A stretch of 49,793 nt of DNA, from NCBI GenBank assembly GCA_903873945.1, contig CAIQQM010000250.1, positions 1 through 49,793 of the forward strand. The letters run 5' to 3'. Position numbers and translations under genes: made by a program. The notes under the pieces were generated by a model. The model was not told the origin of the DNA. It was given only the letters and a program-made list of their open reading frames with translations, and ran no database searches. This DNA comes from an uncultured Verrucomicrobiota bacterium. GTDB lineage: Bacteria > Verrucomicrobiota > Verrucomicrobiia > Limisphaerales > UBA8199. Of the stretch, positions 1 to 8,645 are shown in pieces (within the stretch, counting starts at the first letter, position 1; each line of letters opens with the position of its first letter).

Positions 1-138
1 CGCAACTCTGTCCATCCCTGGCTCCGGTCGGGCTTCGCCCTCCCTCCGCCAAGGATGGACAAAATCAGAACAAAAACATAACATCAACCAAGTGCTCTGA
101 CTAACTCATGGAGTGGTACAAAAAAGTGAACCCGGTCA
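1..138. repeat. Left copy of a 138-bp terminal inverted repeat
   Basis: Bases 1-138 are the exact reverse complement of 49655-49792. The outer part folds: GTCCATCC at 10-17 pairs with GGATGGAC at 53-60, with a small GGGC-TTC-GCCC hairpin inside. The inner part carries the first codons of the ribbon-helix-helix gene seen intact at the right end. Both copies stop within one base of the contig edge, which suggests an assembly break inside a dispersed repeat. A genuine large inverted repeat cannot be excluded. Confidence 0.9.
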
Positions 139-142
139 CTTA
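108..142 (+). pseudogene. Truncated 5' end of the ribbon-helix-helix gene
   Basis: The frame reads MEWYKKVNPVT and then stops. The first ten residues equal the start of the intact gene at 49302-49685 on the other strand. Identity ends at base 138, so this is a severed copy of that gene's beginning carried by the terminal repeat. It may never have been coding here if the true start of the intact gene lies further inside (49640). Confidence 0.4.
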
Positions 143-146
143 ACCA

Positions 147-202
147 TTGATTGACAGGTCAATTTGACCTGATAATGCCATATTGGAGGTGTTTCAGGTC
201 AA
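147..202 (+). promoter_or_regulatory. Putative promoter with palindromic operator upstream of the DUF6941 gene
   Basis: CAGGTCAA (155-162) and TTGACCTG (164-171) form a perfect inverted repeat around one base. A third half-site CAGGTCAA lies at 195-202. A weak promoter TTGATT (147-152), 18-base gap, GATAAT (171-176) overlaps the palindrome. The layout resembles a repressor site, but no regulator gene is adjacent, so the role is inferred. Confidence 0.35.
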
Positions 203-375
203 AAGTGCTGACGGTGTTGTCAGAACCAAACTCATTGGCGCGAGAATGGGCGGTTCGATATGAACGGTCAAGCGCAGACACTTCGTGACCACCCGCGTTA
301 CTGGAGTTGCGAACTGGAAAGGGTCCAAAAGAAGATCGTGCCACTTCTCGATATTTATGGCTACATTGTACGAGG

Positions 376-792
376 ATGAATATTCAAGTTGCAGTTTTGT
401 GCGATGCGGCGACCGATGATAACGGCAAGCTGAACCTGCTCGGCGCGTTCGATACCATTTATACCTCCCAACTCCCGGCCGTGCATCCGCAATGCTCGAT
501 CGCGTTGCGCGTGACCTTTCTGAGCGGCGACGAGGGCAAGCACCGCCTGCGCCTTAACTTCGTGGACGCGGATGGAAAGTCCATCATGGCCAACTTTCCC
601 GAGATTCCTGTGGAAGTGGTGCTGCCGGATGACATGCACTTCGGCACGCGCAATTTCGTCGCCAACCTTCAGCAGTTGAAATTCGAAAACCCCGGCCTTT
701 ACTCCATTGACATTTCAATGGATGGCCAGCCGCAGGCGAGCATTCCCTTGCTGGTAAAACATAATCCCCCGGTGCCAAAAGCTGAGGCGTAG
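376..792 (+). CDS. DUF6941-type conserved hypothetical protein
   Basis: This is a 138-residue soluble protein beginning MNIQVAVLCDAAT. It has the pattern of the DUF6941 family, small proteins opening with 'aaxLCDxAxxxxGKLNLLGAFDxI' and made mainly of beta strands; no function is established. The start at ATG 376 is chosen because CGAGG precedes it and the family motif begins there; an open frame continues upstream to 307 without family similarity. It lies alone between the palindromic region at 147-202 and the DUF423 gene. The family assignment is from recalled pattern, not a search. Confidence 0.7.
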   Translation: MNIQVAVLCDAATDDNGKLNLLGAFDTIYTSQLPAVHPQCSIALRVTFLSGDEGKHRLRLNFVDADGKSIMANFPEIPVEVVLPDDMHFGTRNFVANLQQLKFENPGLYSIDISMDGQPQASIPLLVKHNPPVPKAEA

Positions 793-899
793 TCAGGCCG
801 CATCGTCACTAGAGCGGTTTAATTAAATCTGTAGCCGTCACCTCCAAGAAAATGCCAATGTTATTGCGGATTTTGCGCCTTTTTGCGGCCACGAATCCA

Positions 900-1271
900 A
901 TGAAAAACTCCGTTGCCCTGCGCATCGCCGCCGTATCCGGTTTGCTTGCGGTGACCCTCGGCGCCTTCGGCGCGCATGGACTCAAGGAAGTGCTCGCCCG
1001 AAACGGAACCACTGCAATTTGGGACAAAGCCGTGCTCTACCAGTTCATCCACACGGTGATGCTTTTCATCCTGGGCGGGCGCACCCCATTGCGACTCGGC
1101 CCGTGGTTCTGTTTTTTGATCGGTATCCTTGTTTTTTCCGGCTCGCTCTATCTGCTGGCTCTCACGAATCTCCTCTGGCTGGGTGCCATCACCCCTGTCG
1201 GCGGCATCAGTTTCATCGCCGGCTGGCTGTGGCTGGCGGTTGCGCCTTTGGCAAAAGGTAGTGCTGGATAA
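900..1271 (+). CDS. DUF423 family inner-membrane protein (YgdD-like)
   Basis: This 123-residue protein has about four hydrophobic segments and the DUF423 signature: an N-terminal helix followed by GAFGAHGLK (residues about 21-29), then YQFIHTVML, GSLYLLALTN and a C-terminal TPVGGISFIAGW. The family is widespread in bacterial inner membranes and has no settled function. The start at ATG 900 gives the usual family length and a short charged N-terminus; the open frame extends 16 codons upstream without similarity. It converges on the efflux operon, separated by a MITE-like element. Confidence 0.82.
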   Translation: MKNSVALRIAAVSGLLAVTLGAFGAHGLKEVLARNGTTAIWDKAVLYQFIHTVMLFILGGRTPLRLGPWFCFLIGILVFSGSLYLLALTNLLWLGAITPVGGISFIAGWLWLAVAPLAKGSAG

Positions 1272-1316
1272 GCGGCAGTTCGCTGCGCTCCTCTCGGTGC
1301 TGCGTTGCCGGCGCGT

Positions 1317-1594
1317 AATACCATTTCCAATTCGAAATTGCACCATTATGCCCCAGCGGCAACTCCCCTCTCCTGGGGGAGAGGGCTTGGGGTGAGGGCG
1401 GATCTGTCCATCGAAGAAACATTTGTTCCCTCCGCCTCTGGGGGACTTGAGTCGCTTGGGAAGCGACGAAAGGAATTCGCCGAAGGCGAAGGCCCGTCGA
1501 GGGCCGAGCGAGCGGGCGCGAGCGAGTCATTGGGATTTCAAGGGAGAGGTGGCTGTCCTGAAAAGTGCAGTTCCACGCTGGAATTGGTATAACC
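1317..1594. repeat. MITE-like non-coding element with imperfect terminal inverted repeats
   Basis: The left end ATACCATTTCCA (from 1319) and the reverse complement of the right end ATACCAATTCCA (to 1590) match in 11 of 12 bases, and weaker pairing continues for about 27 bases. Inside are the compact hairpin CCCTCTCC/GGAGAGGG (1366-1385) and several GC-rich inverted repeats. No coding frame is convincing. It fills the convergent space between DUF423 and the RND gene, where a hairpin could also end transcription. Confidence 0.5.
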
Positions 1595-1605
1595 CATTCG
1601 CCGCA

Positions 1606-4600
1606 TCAACGTTTGGCCGCCTGTTGCTCGCTCTCCCATCCTCCCCCCAGCGCCTTGTAAATCGCCACCAGGCTGGTCGCAGTGCGCGTTTCGCTCTGGG
1701 CTAGCTGTGCCTGCACGTCCAGTTGTGTGCGTTCGGCATCGAGTACAGGCAGAAAATCAGCCACGCCGCTGTCGTACCGCTGCCGGGCAAGCCCCATCGC
1801 TTCGGTTGCCGAGCGTTCGGACTGTCTCAGGTAATTACGGCGCACCTGTTCCTTTCCAAAATCCACCAGCGCGTTCTCCGTTTCCTCCAGCGCGGTCAAA
1901 ACGGTCTTTTCGTAGGCGGCCAGTTGGCCGTCTGCGTGAGCGTTCGCGGCCTTGATGCGGGCGAGGACGTGACCAAGATCCAGCGCCGCCCACGTGATGC
2001 TCGGGCCAAAGGAATAGTTGTCGGCGCCGTTCTTAAGGAGACCCGAAAATTGATTGGCTTCCACCCCGATGCTGCCGTTGAACGTGACGCGCGGGAAAAG
2101 GCTGGAGGTCTCCACACCAATCCGCGCCGTGGCGGCGGCAAGCGAGCTTTCGGCCGACCGAATATCCGGACGCCGGCGCAAGAGCTCAGCCGGATTTCCA
2201 ATGCTGACCAGGGGCGGCAGGGCGGGAATGGGCGCCGGAGGTTCAAGCTCCGCTTCCAGCGCGGTCGGTTGCTGGCCGGTAAGGACTCCCAGCCGGTGGA
2301 TGGAATGTTTGACGACCGCTTCCAGCGGCGGGATGAACGCCAGCGTCGATTCGAACTGGGCTCTTGCCCGGGCGGTGTCGAGTTCCGTTGCGCGCCCAGC
2401 CCGCAGCTTTGAAACGGTCAGGTCCAGCGTTTCACGCTGGTTTTCCGCGTTCCGGTGGGCTACCGCCAGTTGGTTTTGCGCCCCCCTGAGTTCGAAGTAA
2501 TTGCGCGCCACTTCCGAAATAAGCGTGACGAGAACGTCCTGCCGGGCGGCGATCGTCGCGGCCACATCCGCCGTATCCGCTTGTATGGACCGGCGCACAT
2601 GCCCGAAGAAATCCAGCTCCCACGTCGCGTCAAAGCCCGCGTTGTAAAGGCTGCTTGTGCGTTGCTGGCGCGTTAGCGGAACGGCTGACGCGTCCTGGCT
2701 GGTCAATGACTTGTTATATCCAGCGTTGGCGTTCGCCACGGGAAACAGATCCGCGGCGGCGCCCATGCGCAGTGCCCGCGCTTCGAGGACGTGAGCGGTG
2801 GCAATGCGCAGATCCTGGTTCGTGGCGGCGGCAAGCTCTACGAGATGGTCGAGTAGCGGATCATTGAACCCGCGCCACCACCGGATTGTGGTCTGGCTCG
2901 GAGTCATGTTGGTTTGGTTCCCGTTGCCGAACGCGGCGCTCACTTCGGTTTTGGGCGGATGGAAATTGGGTCCCACGGCGCAGCCGTTCATGAGAAACGC
3001 CGATGCCAGGCCCATGAGACAAACCAATCCCACAGCTCCCGGCGTACCGTGGGTAGGCGCAGGCTGAGCGCCCGGCGGCTTCTGGCGCTCCAGCAAACGC
3101 CGGATCACCACGTAAAAGACCGGCGTGAGCACGACGCCGAAGAAAGTCACTCCCAGCATGCCGAAAAAGACCGCCGTTCCGATGGACACTCGCATTTCCG
3201 CGCCTGCACCGTGCGAGAGCATCAGCGGGATGACGCCAAACGTGAATGCCAATGATGTCATCAGGATCGGGCGCAACCTCAGGCGTGATGCCTCGATTGC
3301 CGCCTCCATCCGGCTCCGCCCGGCATCCTGTAACTGCCTGGCGAACTCGACGATCAGAATGGCGTTCTTGCACGCCAGACCCATCAAAACGACCAGACCG
3401 ATCTGGGTGAACAGGTTGTCGTCCAGGCCCCGTAGCCACACGCCGAAAATGGCGAATAGCAGGCACATCGGCACGATGAGAATGATCGCCAGCGGTAGCG
3501 ACCAGCTCTCGTATTGCGCTGCCAGCACTAGGAACATCATCAGCACGCACAGCGGGAAAATGTAAATCGCGGTGTTGCCCGCCAGGATCTGCAACAGGTT
3601 CAGCTCCGTCCATTCAATCGCCATGCCGCGCGGCAGCACTTTCCGTGCGAGGTCTTCCATGAGCTTGATGGCTTCGCTGGTGCTCACGCCCGGCCCGGTG
3701 CTGCCGTTGATTTCGGCTGTGGGGTACATGTTGTAATGGCCCACCAGCACCGGCGCGTTGATGTCCTTTACCGTGACCAGTGTGCCCAGCGGTACCATCT
3801 CCCCGTTTGTGTTCCGCGTCTTGAGGTTCTTCACATCCTCGGGTTTGGCCCGGAACGGCGCGTCCGCCTGCGCCGTGACGTGGTACGGCCGCCCGAATAG
3901 CGTGAAGTCGTTGATGTACAGCGAGCCGAGATAAATTGAGAGCGTGTCCCAAACCTCGTCGAGCGGCACATGCATGGACTCGGCCTTGGCGCGGTCCACA
4001 TCCAGGAAAACCTGCGGCACACCGGCCCGGAAGGTCGAGAGCGGTTGCGTGATTTTATTCGTCTGTGCGGCTGCGGCGCCTATCAATTGGAATGTTGCCG
4101 CCTGCAACGCCGCATATCCGGAATTCGCCCGATCTTCCACCTGCAGCTTGAACCCGCCCAGTGTCCCCAGCCCATCCACCGGCGGGGTGCCGAACACGCC
4201 GACAAAGGCTTCTTGGATATTGGCGGCGGCCAGTTTCTTCCGCAGGTTGCCGATGATCACGTCCGCCGTCAGACCCTTCTTCACTCTCTCTTCGAATGGA
4301 CTCAGCCGGATGAACATGCTCGACGCGTTTGCGCTGTTGCCCAGCGACACCAGCGACAGGCCGGCGAACTCCGACACGACCGCGATGCCGGGCGTGTCCT
4401 TGACGAGTTTCATGACTCTCTCGCTCACCACCTCGGTGCGCTGTAGGGACGCGCCGTCCGGGAGTTGCAGGTAGCAGAAAATATTGCCCTTGTCCTGGGA
4501 AGGGATGAAACCCGTCGGCACCTTGTTAAAGCCGAACCACGTCAGCCCGAGCAGGGCGGCATAAAGCACCAGGGTGACGCCGCAATGCCGCAGGACTCGG

Positions 4601-6219
4601 CCGAGTACCCGCACGTAATTGACTCGCCCGCCTTCGAACACCCGGTTGAAGATGTTGAACAGCCACCCCACCGAACCGTGCATCACCCGCCCGATCCTGT
4701 CCTTCGGCGCATGATGCGGCTGGAGCAGGAGCGCGCTCAGCGCCGGGCTCAGCGTCAGCGAGTTGAACGCCGAGATCAGCGTCGAGATCGCGATCGTCAG
4801 CGCGAATTGCTGGTAGAATTTCCCCGTGATCCCGCTGATGAATGCCGTCGGAATAAACACCGCGCTCAACACTAGCGCAATCGCGACCACCGCCCCGCTC
4901 ACCTCGTCCATGGCTTTGTGCGTCGCCGCCGTCGGTGAGAGCCCCTCCGCAATGTGCCGCTCCACGTTCTCCACCACCACAATCGCGTCATCCACCACGA
5001 TCCCGATGGCCAGAACCAGCCCGAACAGCGACAGGTTGTTGATCGAGAACCCGAACACCTTCATCGCCGCAAATGTCCCGATCAGCGACACCGGCACGGA
5101 CACCAGCGGAATCAGCGACGCCCGCCAGTTCTGCAGGAACAGCACCACGACGAATACCACCAGGAGTATCGCCACGATCAACGTCTCGATCACCGCCCGG
5201 ATCGACTCCCGGATGAACGCCGACGTGTCGTAAGCGATCCGGTAATCCAGCCCATCGGGAAAGTCCTTTTTCAACTCCTTCATGGCCGCTTCGATGGCAT
5301 TGGCCGTCTCAATGGCGTTCGAGCCCGGTTGCTGGAAGAGCGCGATCGCCGCCGACGGCCGCCCGTCGAGCCTGCTGTCGATGCTGTAGTCGCTGGCAGC
5401 CAGTTCAATCCGCGCCACGTCCCGTAGTCGCGTGATCTGCCCGCCGGCATCCGCCTTCAATACGATGTCCCCGAATTCTTCCGGCATCACCAGCCGCCCC
5501 TTCGTCCGCACCGCGAGCTGGAACAGGTTGTTCGCGGGCTGTGGCGCCTGCCCGAATAACCCTGCCGCCACTTCGACGTTCTGCCGGCGAATCGCCGCGA
5601 CAACGTCCCCGGCCGTCAGGTTTCGTGCCGACACCTTGTTCGGATCCAGCCAGATGCGCATGCAATAATCGCGCGCGCCGAAGATGATCGAGTCGCCCAC
5701 GCCCGGTAGCCGCGCCAGCACGTCCCGCACGTGCAGATACGCGTAGTTGCTCAAATACACCGGGTCGTACTTGCCCGTCGGCGAAATCAGGCTCACCAGC
5801 ATCGCGATACTCGGCGAGCGCTTGCGCGTGATCACACCCAGCGCGCGCACCTCTTCCGGCATTCGGGGCAGCGCGCCGTCCACCCGGTTTTGCACCAATA
5901 CCTGCGCGATGTTCGGGTTCGTTCCCACCTTGAATACGACCGCCAGCCGCATCTGGCCGTCGCTGCTGCATTGGGCGGACATGTAAAGCATGTTTTCCAC
6001 CCCGTTAATCTGTTCTTCCAGCGGTGTGGCCACCGTGTTGGCCACCGTGTCCGCGCTGGCTCCGGGATACGAGGCGATGACGAAGATCGTCGGCGGCGTG
6101 ATCTCCGGGTACTGGGCTATCGGCAGAGTAAACAGCGCGATCGCTCCCAATAACACGAACATGATGGACAACACCGACGCAAAGATCGGCCGGCGAATGA
6201 AAAAATGAGAGAATTTCAC
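1606..6219 (-). CDS. RND efflux pump fused in frame to a NodT-type outer-membrane factor lipoprotein
   Basis: The frame encodes 1537 residues. Residues 1 to about 1040 are a full AcrB/MexB-type proton-driven pump: N-terminal helix IRRPIFASVLS, proton-relay pair DD in GIVVDDAIVVVENV, and the conserved Lys in GLACKNAILIVEF. With no stop codon the frame continues into a complete outer-membrane factor (residues about 1080-1537; NodT/TolC-like start CAVGPNFHPP, double alpha-helical repeats). Cys1080 (codon 2980-2982) sits in a lipobox, LMNGC, after a hydrophobic stretch. A Shine-Dalgarno-like GGGAGC (3040-3035) lies 7 bases before an in-frame TTG (3027), so the lipoprotein could also be started separately. 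It is the last gene of the tetR efflux operon. Substrate is unknown. Confidence 0.93.
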   Translation of the reverse strand: MKFSHFFIRRPIFASVLSIMFVLLGAIALFTLPIAQYPEITPPTIFVIASYPGASADTVANTVATPLEEQINGVENMLYMSAQCSSDGQMRLAVVFKVGTNPNIAQVLVQNRVDGALPRMPEEVRALGVITRKRSPSIAMLVSLISPTGKYDPVYLSNYAYLHVRDVLARLPGVGDSIIFGARDYCMRIWLDPNKVSARNLTAGDVVAAIRRQNVEVAAGLFGQAPQPANNLFQLAVRTKGRLVMPEEFGDIVLKADAGGQITRLRDVARIELAASDYSIDSRLDGRPSAAIALFQQPGSNAIETANAIEAAMKELKKDFPDGLDYRIAYDTSAFIRESIRAVIETLIVAILLVVFVVVLFLQNWRASLIPLVSVPVSLIGTFAAMKVFGFSINNLSLFGLVLAIGIVVDDAIVVVENVERHIAEGLSPTAATHKAMDEVSGAVVAIALVLSAVFIPTAFISGITGKFYQQFALTIAISTLISAFNSLTLSPALSALLLQPHHAPKDRIGRVMHGSVGWLFNIFNRVFEGGRVNYVRVLGRVLRHCGVTLVLYAALLGLTWFGFNKVPTGFIPSQDKGNIFCYLQLPDGASLQRTEVVSERVMKLVKDTPGIAVVSEFAGLSLVSLGNSANASSMFIRLSPFEERVKKGLTADVIIGNLRKKLAAANIQEAFVGVFGTPPVDGLGTLGGFKLQVEDRANSGYAALQAATFQLIGAAAAQTNKITQPLSTFRAGVPQVFLDVDRAKAESMHVPLDEVWDTLSIYLGSLYINDFTLFGRPYHVTAQADAPFRAKPEDVKNLKTRNTNGEMVPLGTLVTVKDINAPVLVGHYNMYPTAEINGSTGPGVSTSEAIKLMEDLARKVLPRGMAIEWTELNLLQILAGNTAIYIFPLCVLMMFLVLAAQYESWSLPLAIILIVPMCLLFAIFGVWLRGLDDNLFTQIGLVVLMGLACKNAILIVEFARQLQDAGRSRMEAAIEASRLRLRPILMTSLAFTFGVIPLMLSHGAGAEMRVSIGTAVFFGMLGVTFFGVVLTPVFYVVIRRLLERQKPPGAQPAPTHGTPGAVGLVCLMGLASAFLMNGCAVGPNFHPPKTEVSAAFGNGNQTNMTPSQTTIRWWRGFNDPLLDHLVELAAATNQDLRIATAHVLEARALRMGAAADLFPVANANAGYNKSLTSQDASAVPLTRQQRTSSLYNAGFDATWELDFFGHVRRSIQADTADVAATIAARQDVLVTLISEVARNYFELRGAQNQLAVAHRNAENQRETLDLTVSKLRAGRATELDTARARAQFESTLAFIPPLEAVVKHSIHRLGVLTGQQPTALEAELEPPAPIPALPPLVSIGNPAELLRRRPDIRSAESSLAAATARIGVETSSLFPRVTFNGSIGVEANQFSGLLKNGADNYSFGPSITWAALDLGHVLARIKAANAHADGQLAAYEKTVLTALEETENALVDFGKEQVRRNYLRQSERSATEAMGLARQRYDSGVADFLPVLDAERTQLDVQAQLAQSETRTATSLVAIYKALGGGWESEQQAAKR

Positions 6220-6262
6220 AGGTCCTGAAAGTTTCGAAATTGTGGTTTGCGATTTGCCGCGT

Positions 6263-7414
6263 TCAAGAGCCCGCTCGAGCTTTTTCTTTGCCTTGCCTTG
6301 CGTTGTCCGCTGTTTGCGCGTCCACTTTCGCTCCGGGCCGCAGCATCATCAGGCCGTTAATCACTACGCGGTCATCCGGCTTTAAACCCTTGAGCACCGC
6401 CCGCTGCGCGCCATGCGCCCGCCCGGTCTCGATCGAGCGCGTCTGCGCCTTGCCGTCTGGGTCCACCACGAATACGTACTTGTAGCCCTGGTCCGAGCCG
6501 ACGGCCACATCGGGAATCAGCAGTGCATGCTCCGCCGGACCATCCGACACCCGCACGTTGGCAAACATTCCCGGCACCAGCTCGCGCGTTGCATTATCGA
6601 GCACGGCGCGCAGTCGAATCGTTCCCGTCTGCGGATTCACTTGGTTGTCGAAAAAATCCAGTCGGCCCAGGTGCCGGAATCCCTGTTCGTTTACTAGCCC
6701 CAGCTCGCAAACCTCTGTTCCCAGCGCCCCGCCTGCGTTGCCCCGGTACTTCAGGAACGCCCCTTCCGCCACGTCGAAGTAACAATAAACCGGGTCCATC
6801 GAAACGATCGTCGCCAGTACAGTTGATGCCCCGCCGTTGCCTTGCAGTTGAACCAGGTTGCCGGGAGTCACCAGTCGGCGCCCGATTTTCCCGCTGATTG
6901 GCGCTTTGATCTGCGTGTAATCCAGGTTGATCCGGGCGGTCGTTTCGGCCGCTTTCACGGCGGCTACGGCGGCTTCGGCCTCCCGGGCCGCGTTTCTGCG
7001 GCTGTCGTACTCCTCTTCGGAAATCGCCTTCGTGCCGCGCAGGCTTTCGGCGCGATGCAGGTCGTCCTGGGTGAGCTGAAGGTGCAGCTCGGCCTGCTCC
7101 CGCTGGGCCCGGGCGTGTTCCAGGTCCGCTTCGTAAGGCCGGGGATCAATTACGAACAGCAAGTCCCCCGCTTTCACCTCCGCCCCGTCCGTGAAATGGA
7201 TCGAGTCAATGTAGCCGGAAACACGGGGCCGGATTTCCACCATCTCGACCGCCTCTAGATGACCCGGGTATTCGTCCCAGTTGGTCACCGTGGCGGCCTG
7301 CGGTTGGCTCACCGTCACCTTCATGAGTGGCGGCGCGGCCGCTTTGGGCGGTGAACATGCCGTTAAAACTGCGGCACAAATAACTGGAACCAGGAATATT
7401 ACAGGATTTTTCAT
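6263..7414 (-). CDS. Periplasmic adaptor (membrane fusion) lipoprotein of the RND pump
   Basis: The 383-residue protein is an AcrA/MexA-type adaptor that would bridge the inner-membrane pump and the outer-membrane factor. It starts MKNPVIFLVPVICAAV with lipobox LTAC (Cys20), then a lipoyl-like beta segment (VEIRPRVSGYIDSI), a coiled-coil hairpin (about 90-165), a second lipoyl half (IKAPISGKIGRRLVTPG), a beta barrel (FFDNQVNPQTGTIRLRA) and a membrane-proximal domain. Length is typical. It precedes the pump gene by 43 bases and follows the CBM48 gene by 33, so the genes are probably co-transcribed. Confidence 0.93.
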   Translation of the reverse strand: MKNPVIFLVPVICAAVLTACSPPKAAAPPLMKVTVSQPQAATVTNWDEYPGHLEAVEMVEIRPRVSGYIDSIHFTDGAEVKAGDLLFVIDPRPYEADLEHARAQREQAELHLQLTQDDLHRAESLRGTKAISEEEYDSRRNAAREAEAAVAAVKAAETTARINLDYTQIKAPISGKIGRRLVTPGNLVQLQGNGGASTVLATIVSMDPVYCYFDVAEGAFLKYRGNAGGALGTEVCELGLVNEQGFRHLGRLDFFDNQVNPQTGTIRLRAVLDNATRELVPGMFANVRVSDGPAEHALLIPDVAVGSDQGYKYVFVVDPDGKAQTRSIETGRAHGAQRAVLKGLKPDDRVVINGLMMLRPGAKVDAQTADNARQGKEKARAGS

Positions 7415-7447
7415 AGATAGAATATGATTCGGTATTGGACTTGAAGC

Positions 7448-7771
7448 TCAACTGACCGCTACCAGTGACACCGGCTCGTTGCGCTCGTTATACACTTTTC
7501 CGACCGCGTTCGGGTCCAGTGTCGGCTTTCCGTCCACCATGAACAGGTACCGCTGGTGGCCTTGCGGCAATGAGACCCGGACCACCCACCCTCCATCCGG
7601 CATTCTTGTCATCGGGTTCGCTGCCGGGTCCCATTCGTTGAAATCGCAAATCAGGCTCACGCTCTTCGCTTTCGGGGCGCGGCAGAAAAAATCCGTCGCG
7701 TAAAGCGGCTTCTTGGATGAGACCCGTCGCGGCGGACCGCTCGGTTTCGATTCGGAAGGTTTTGCGTTCAT
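7448..7771 (-). CDS. Small CBM48 / AMPK-beta-type glycogen-binding domain protein
   Basis: The 107 residues are one early-set carbohydrate-binding domain (CBM48/AMPK1_CBM) after a basic, proline-rich N-terminus. The signature is VSLICDFNEWDP, GGWVVRVSLPQGHQRYLFMVDG and DPNA, with the aromatic residues that stack on alpha-glucan in related domains. No catalytic domain and no signal peptide are visible, so it is presumably cytoplasmic. Its ATG overlaps the tetR stop by four bases, so it is translated with the regulator. A glucan-binding protein in an efflux operon is unexpected; it may bind glycogen or act as a protein-interaction module. Confidence 0.85.
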   Translation of the reverse strand: MNAKPSESKPSGPPRRVSSKKPLYATDFFCRAPKAKSVSLICDFNEWDPAANPMTRMPDGGWVVRVSLPQGHQRYLFMVDGKPTLDPNAVGKVYNERNEPVSLVAVS

Positions 7772-8445
7772 GTAATGGAAAAATTGGGTTGCGGCTTCCT
7801 GTGGCTCGCGGTGGCGCTAAATCCCGCCGAGAAAAAGTCGATCATCTCGGCCAGCACCTTCCCGGCATCGGCCGGGTTGCAGGCCCCATGTGTTTCCAAT
7901 TCAATCTTGCGGGGATTGCACAGGATGAACGCCAGTGCGCCCCAGACGAATTCGATCCGCCACTGCAGGTCCGCCAGCGGGACTTTGGGCAGACTGGTCT
8001 GCAGGGCCTTGAGAAACGCTGCCCGCACCTCCGAACGCTGGCCTCGCAGGATTTCTTGCGTCTGCTCGTCCGGCTCGGTCAAAATCCGGCCCATCAGCCG
8101 GGTGACGGCCTGCCGTTTCCCCGCCGGAGCCGACGCCAGCCGCAACGGCGGCAGCAGCATGGCTTCCAGTATTTTTTCCACCGGCAGCGGCCGCCCTTTG
8201 GCCTCGCGCTCGAACTGTCGCAAAACGTCGAGATGTTCCTGGCGTAGCGGACCAAACCGTCGTTTCAGCACCGCCTCCATCAAGCCGTTTTTTGAGCCAA
8301 AATAATAATAAACCGTCGCCAGGTTCACTCCCGCCCCTTCCACGATGTCCCGCAGCGAGGCGCCGTTGAATCCGCAATCGGCGAAGGCATTCTCCGCGGC
8401 ATCTAGGATTTTCGTCCGGCGGCACGCTTCAGTTCGTTTGGCCAT
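7768..8445 (-). CDS. TetR/AcrR-family transcriptional repressor of the efflux operon
   Basis: This 225-residue regulator has an N-terminal TetR helix-turn-helix (residues about 8-55: ILDAAENAFADCGFNGAS, VNLATVYYYFGSK) and a C-terminal ligand domain of the CecR/YbiH (DUF1956) kind, with the motif LMGRILTEPDE. A perfect palindrome ends 8 bases before the start codon, consistent with autorepression. It is first in the operon, coupled to the CBM48 gene by ATGA overlap and followed by adaptor and pump. The family commonly controls RND pumps; the inducer cannot be read from sequence. Confidence 0.92.
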   Translation of the reverse strand: MAKRTEACRRTKILDAAENAFADCGFNGASLRDIVEGAGVNLATVYYYFGSKNGLMEAVLKRRFGPLRQEHLDVLRQFEREAKGRPLPVEKILEAMLLPPLRLASAPAGKRQAVTRLMGRILTEPDEQTQEILRGQRSEVRAAFLKALQTSLPKVPLADLQWRIEFVWGALAFILCNPRKIELETHGACNPADAGKVLAEMIDFFSAGFSATASHRKPQPNFSIT

Positions 8446-8452
8446 ATAATTG

Positions 8453-8475
8453 AACGTTCGTTTTAAACGAACGTT
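8453..8475. promoter_or_regulatory. Palindromic operator for the TetR-type repressor
   Basis: The arms AACGTTCGTTT (8453-8463) and AAACGAACGTT (8465-8475) are perfect inverted repeats of 11 bases around one central base. The site lies 8 bases upstream of the tetR start, where binding would block the operon promoter. Its length and symmetry suit a TetR dimer. Confidence 0.75.
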
Positions 8476-8645
8476 AAACTATTGCCCGCCCCGCCCCCGG
8501 CGTCAACTGGAATTTTTCCGCCGGCCACCGCAGCCCGTAGCCGCCAACGTTAGTCGGCGCAAATTCCACTCGGCCTTCCTCGACGAGACAAATGGGGGAA
8601 GCCCGTAGGGCTGGTATCTTTGTAGTAGCATTCTCAAAACGTTTC

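Noticed and set aside
1723-2412. 229-residue plus-strand frame
   Set aside because: It lies wholly over the outer-membrane-factor part of the pump gene on the other strand and has arginine-rich, shadow-like composition.
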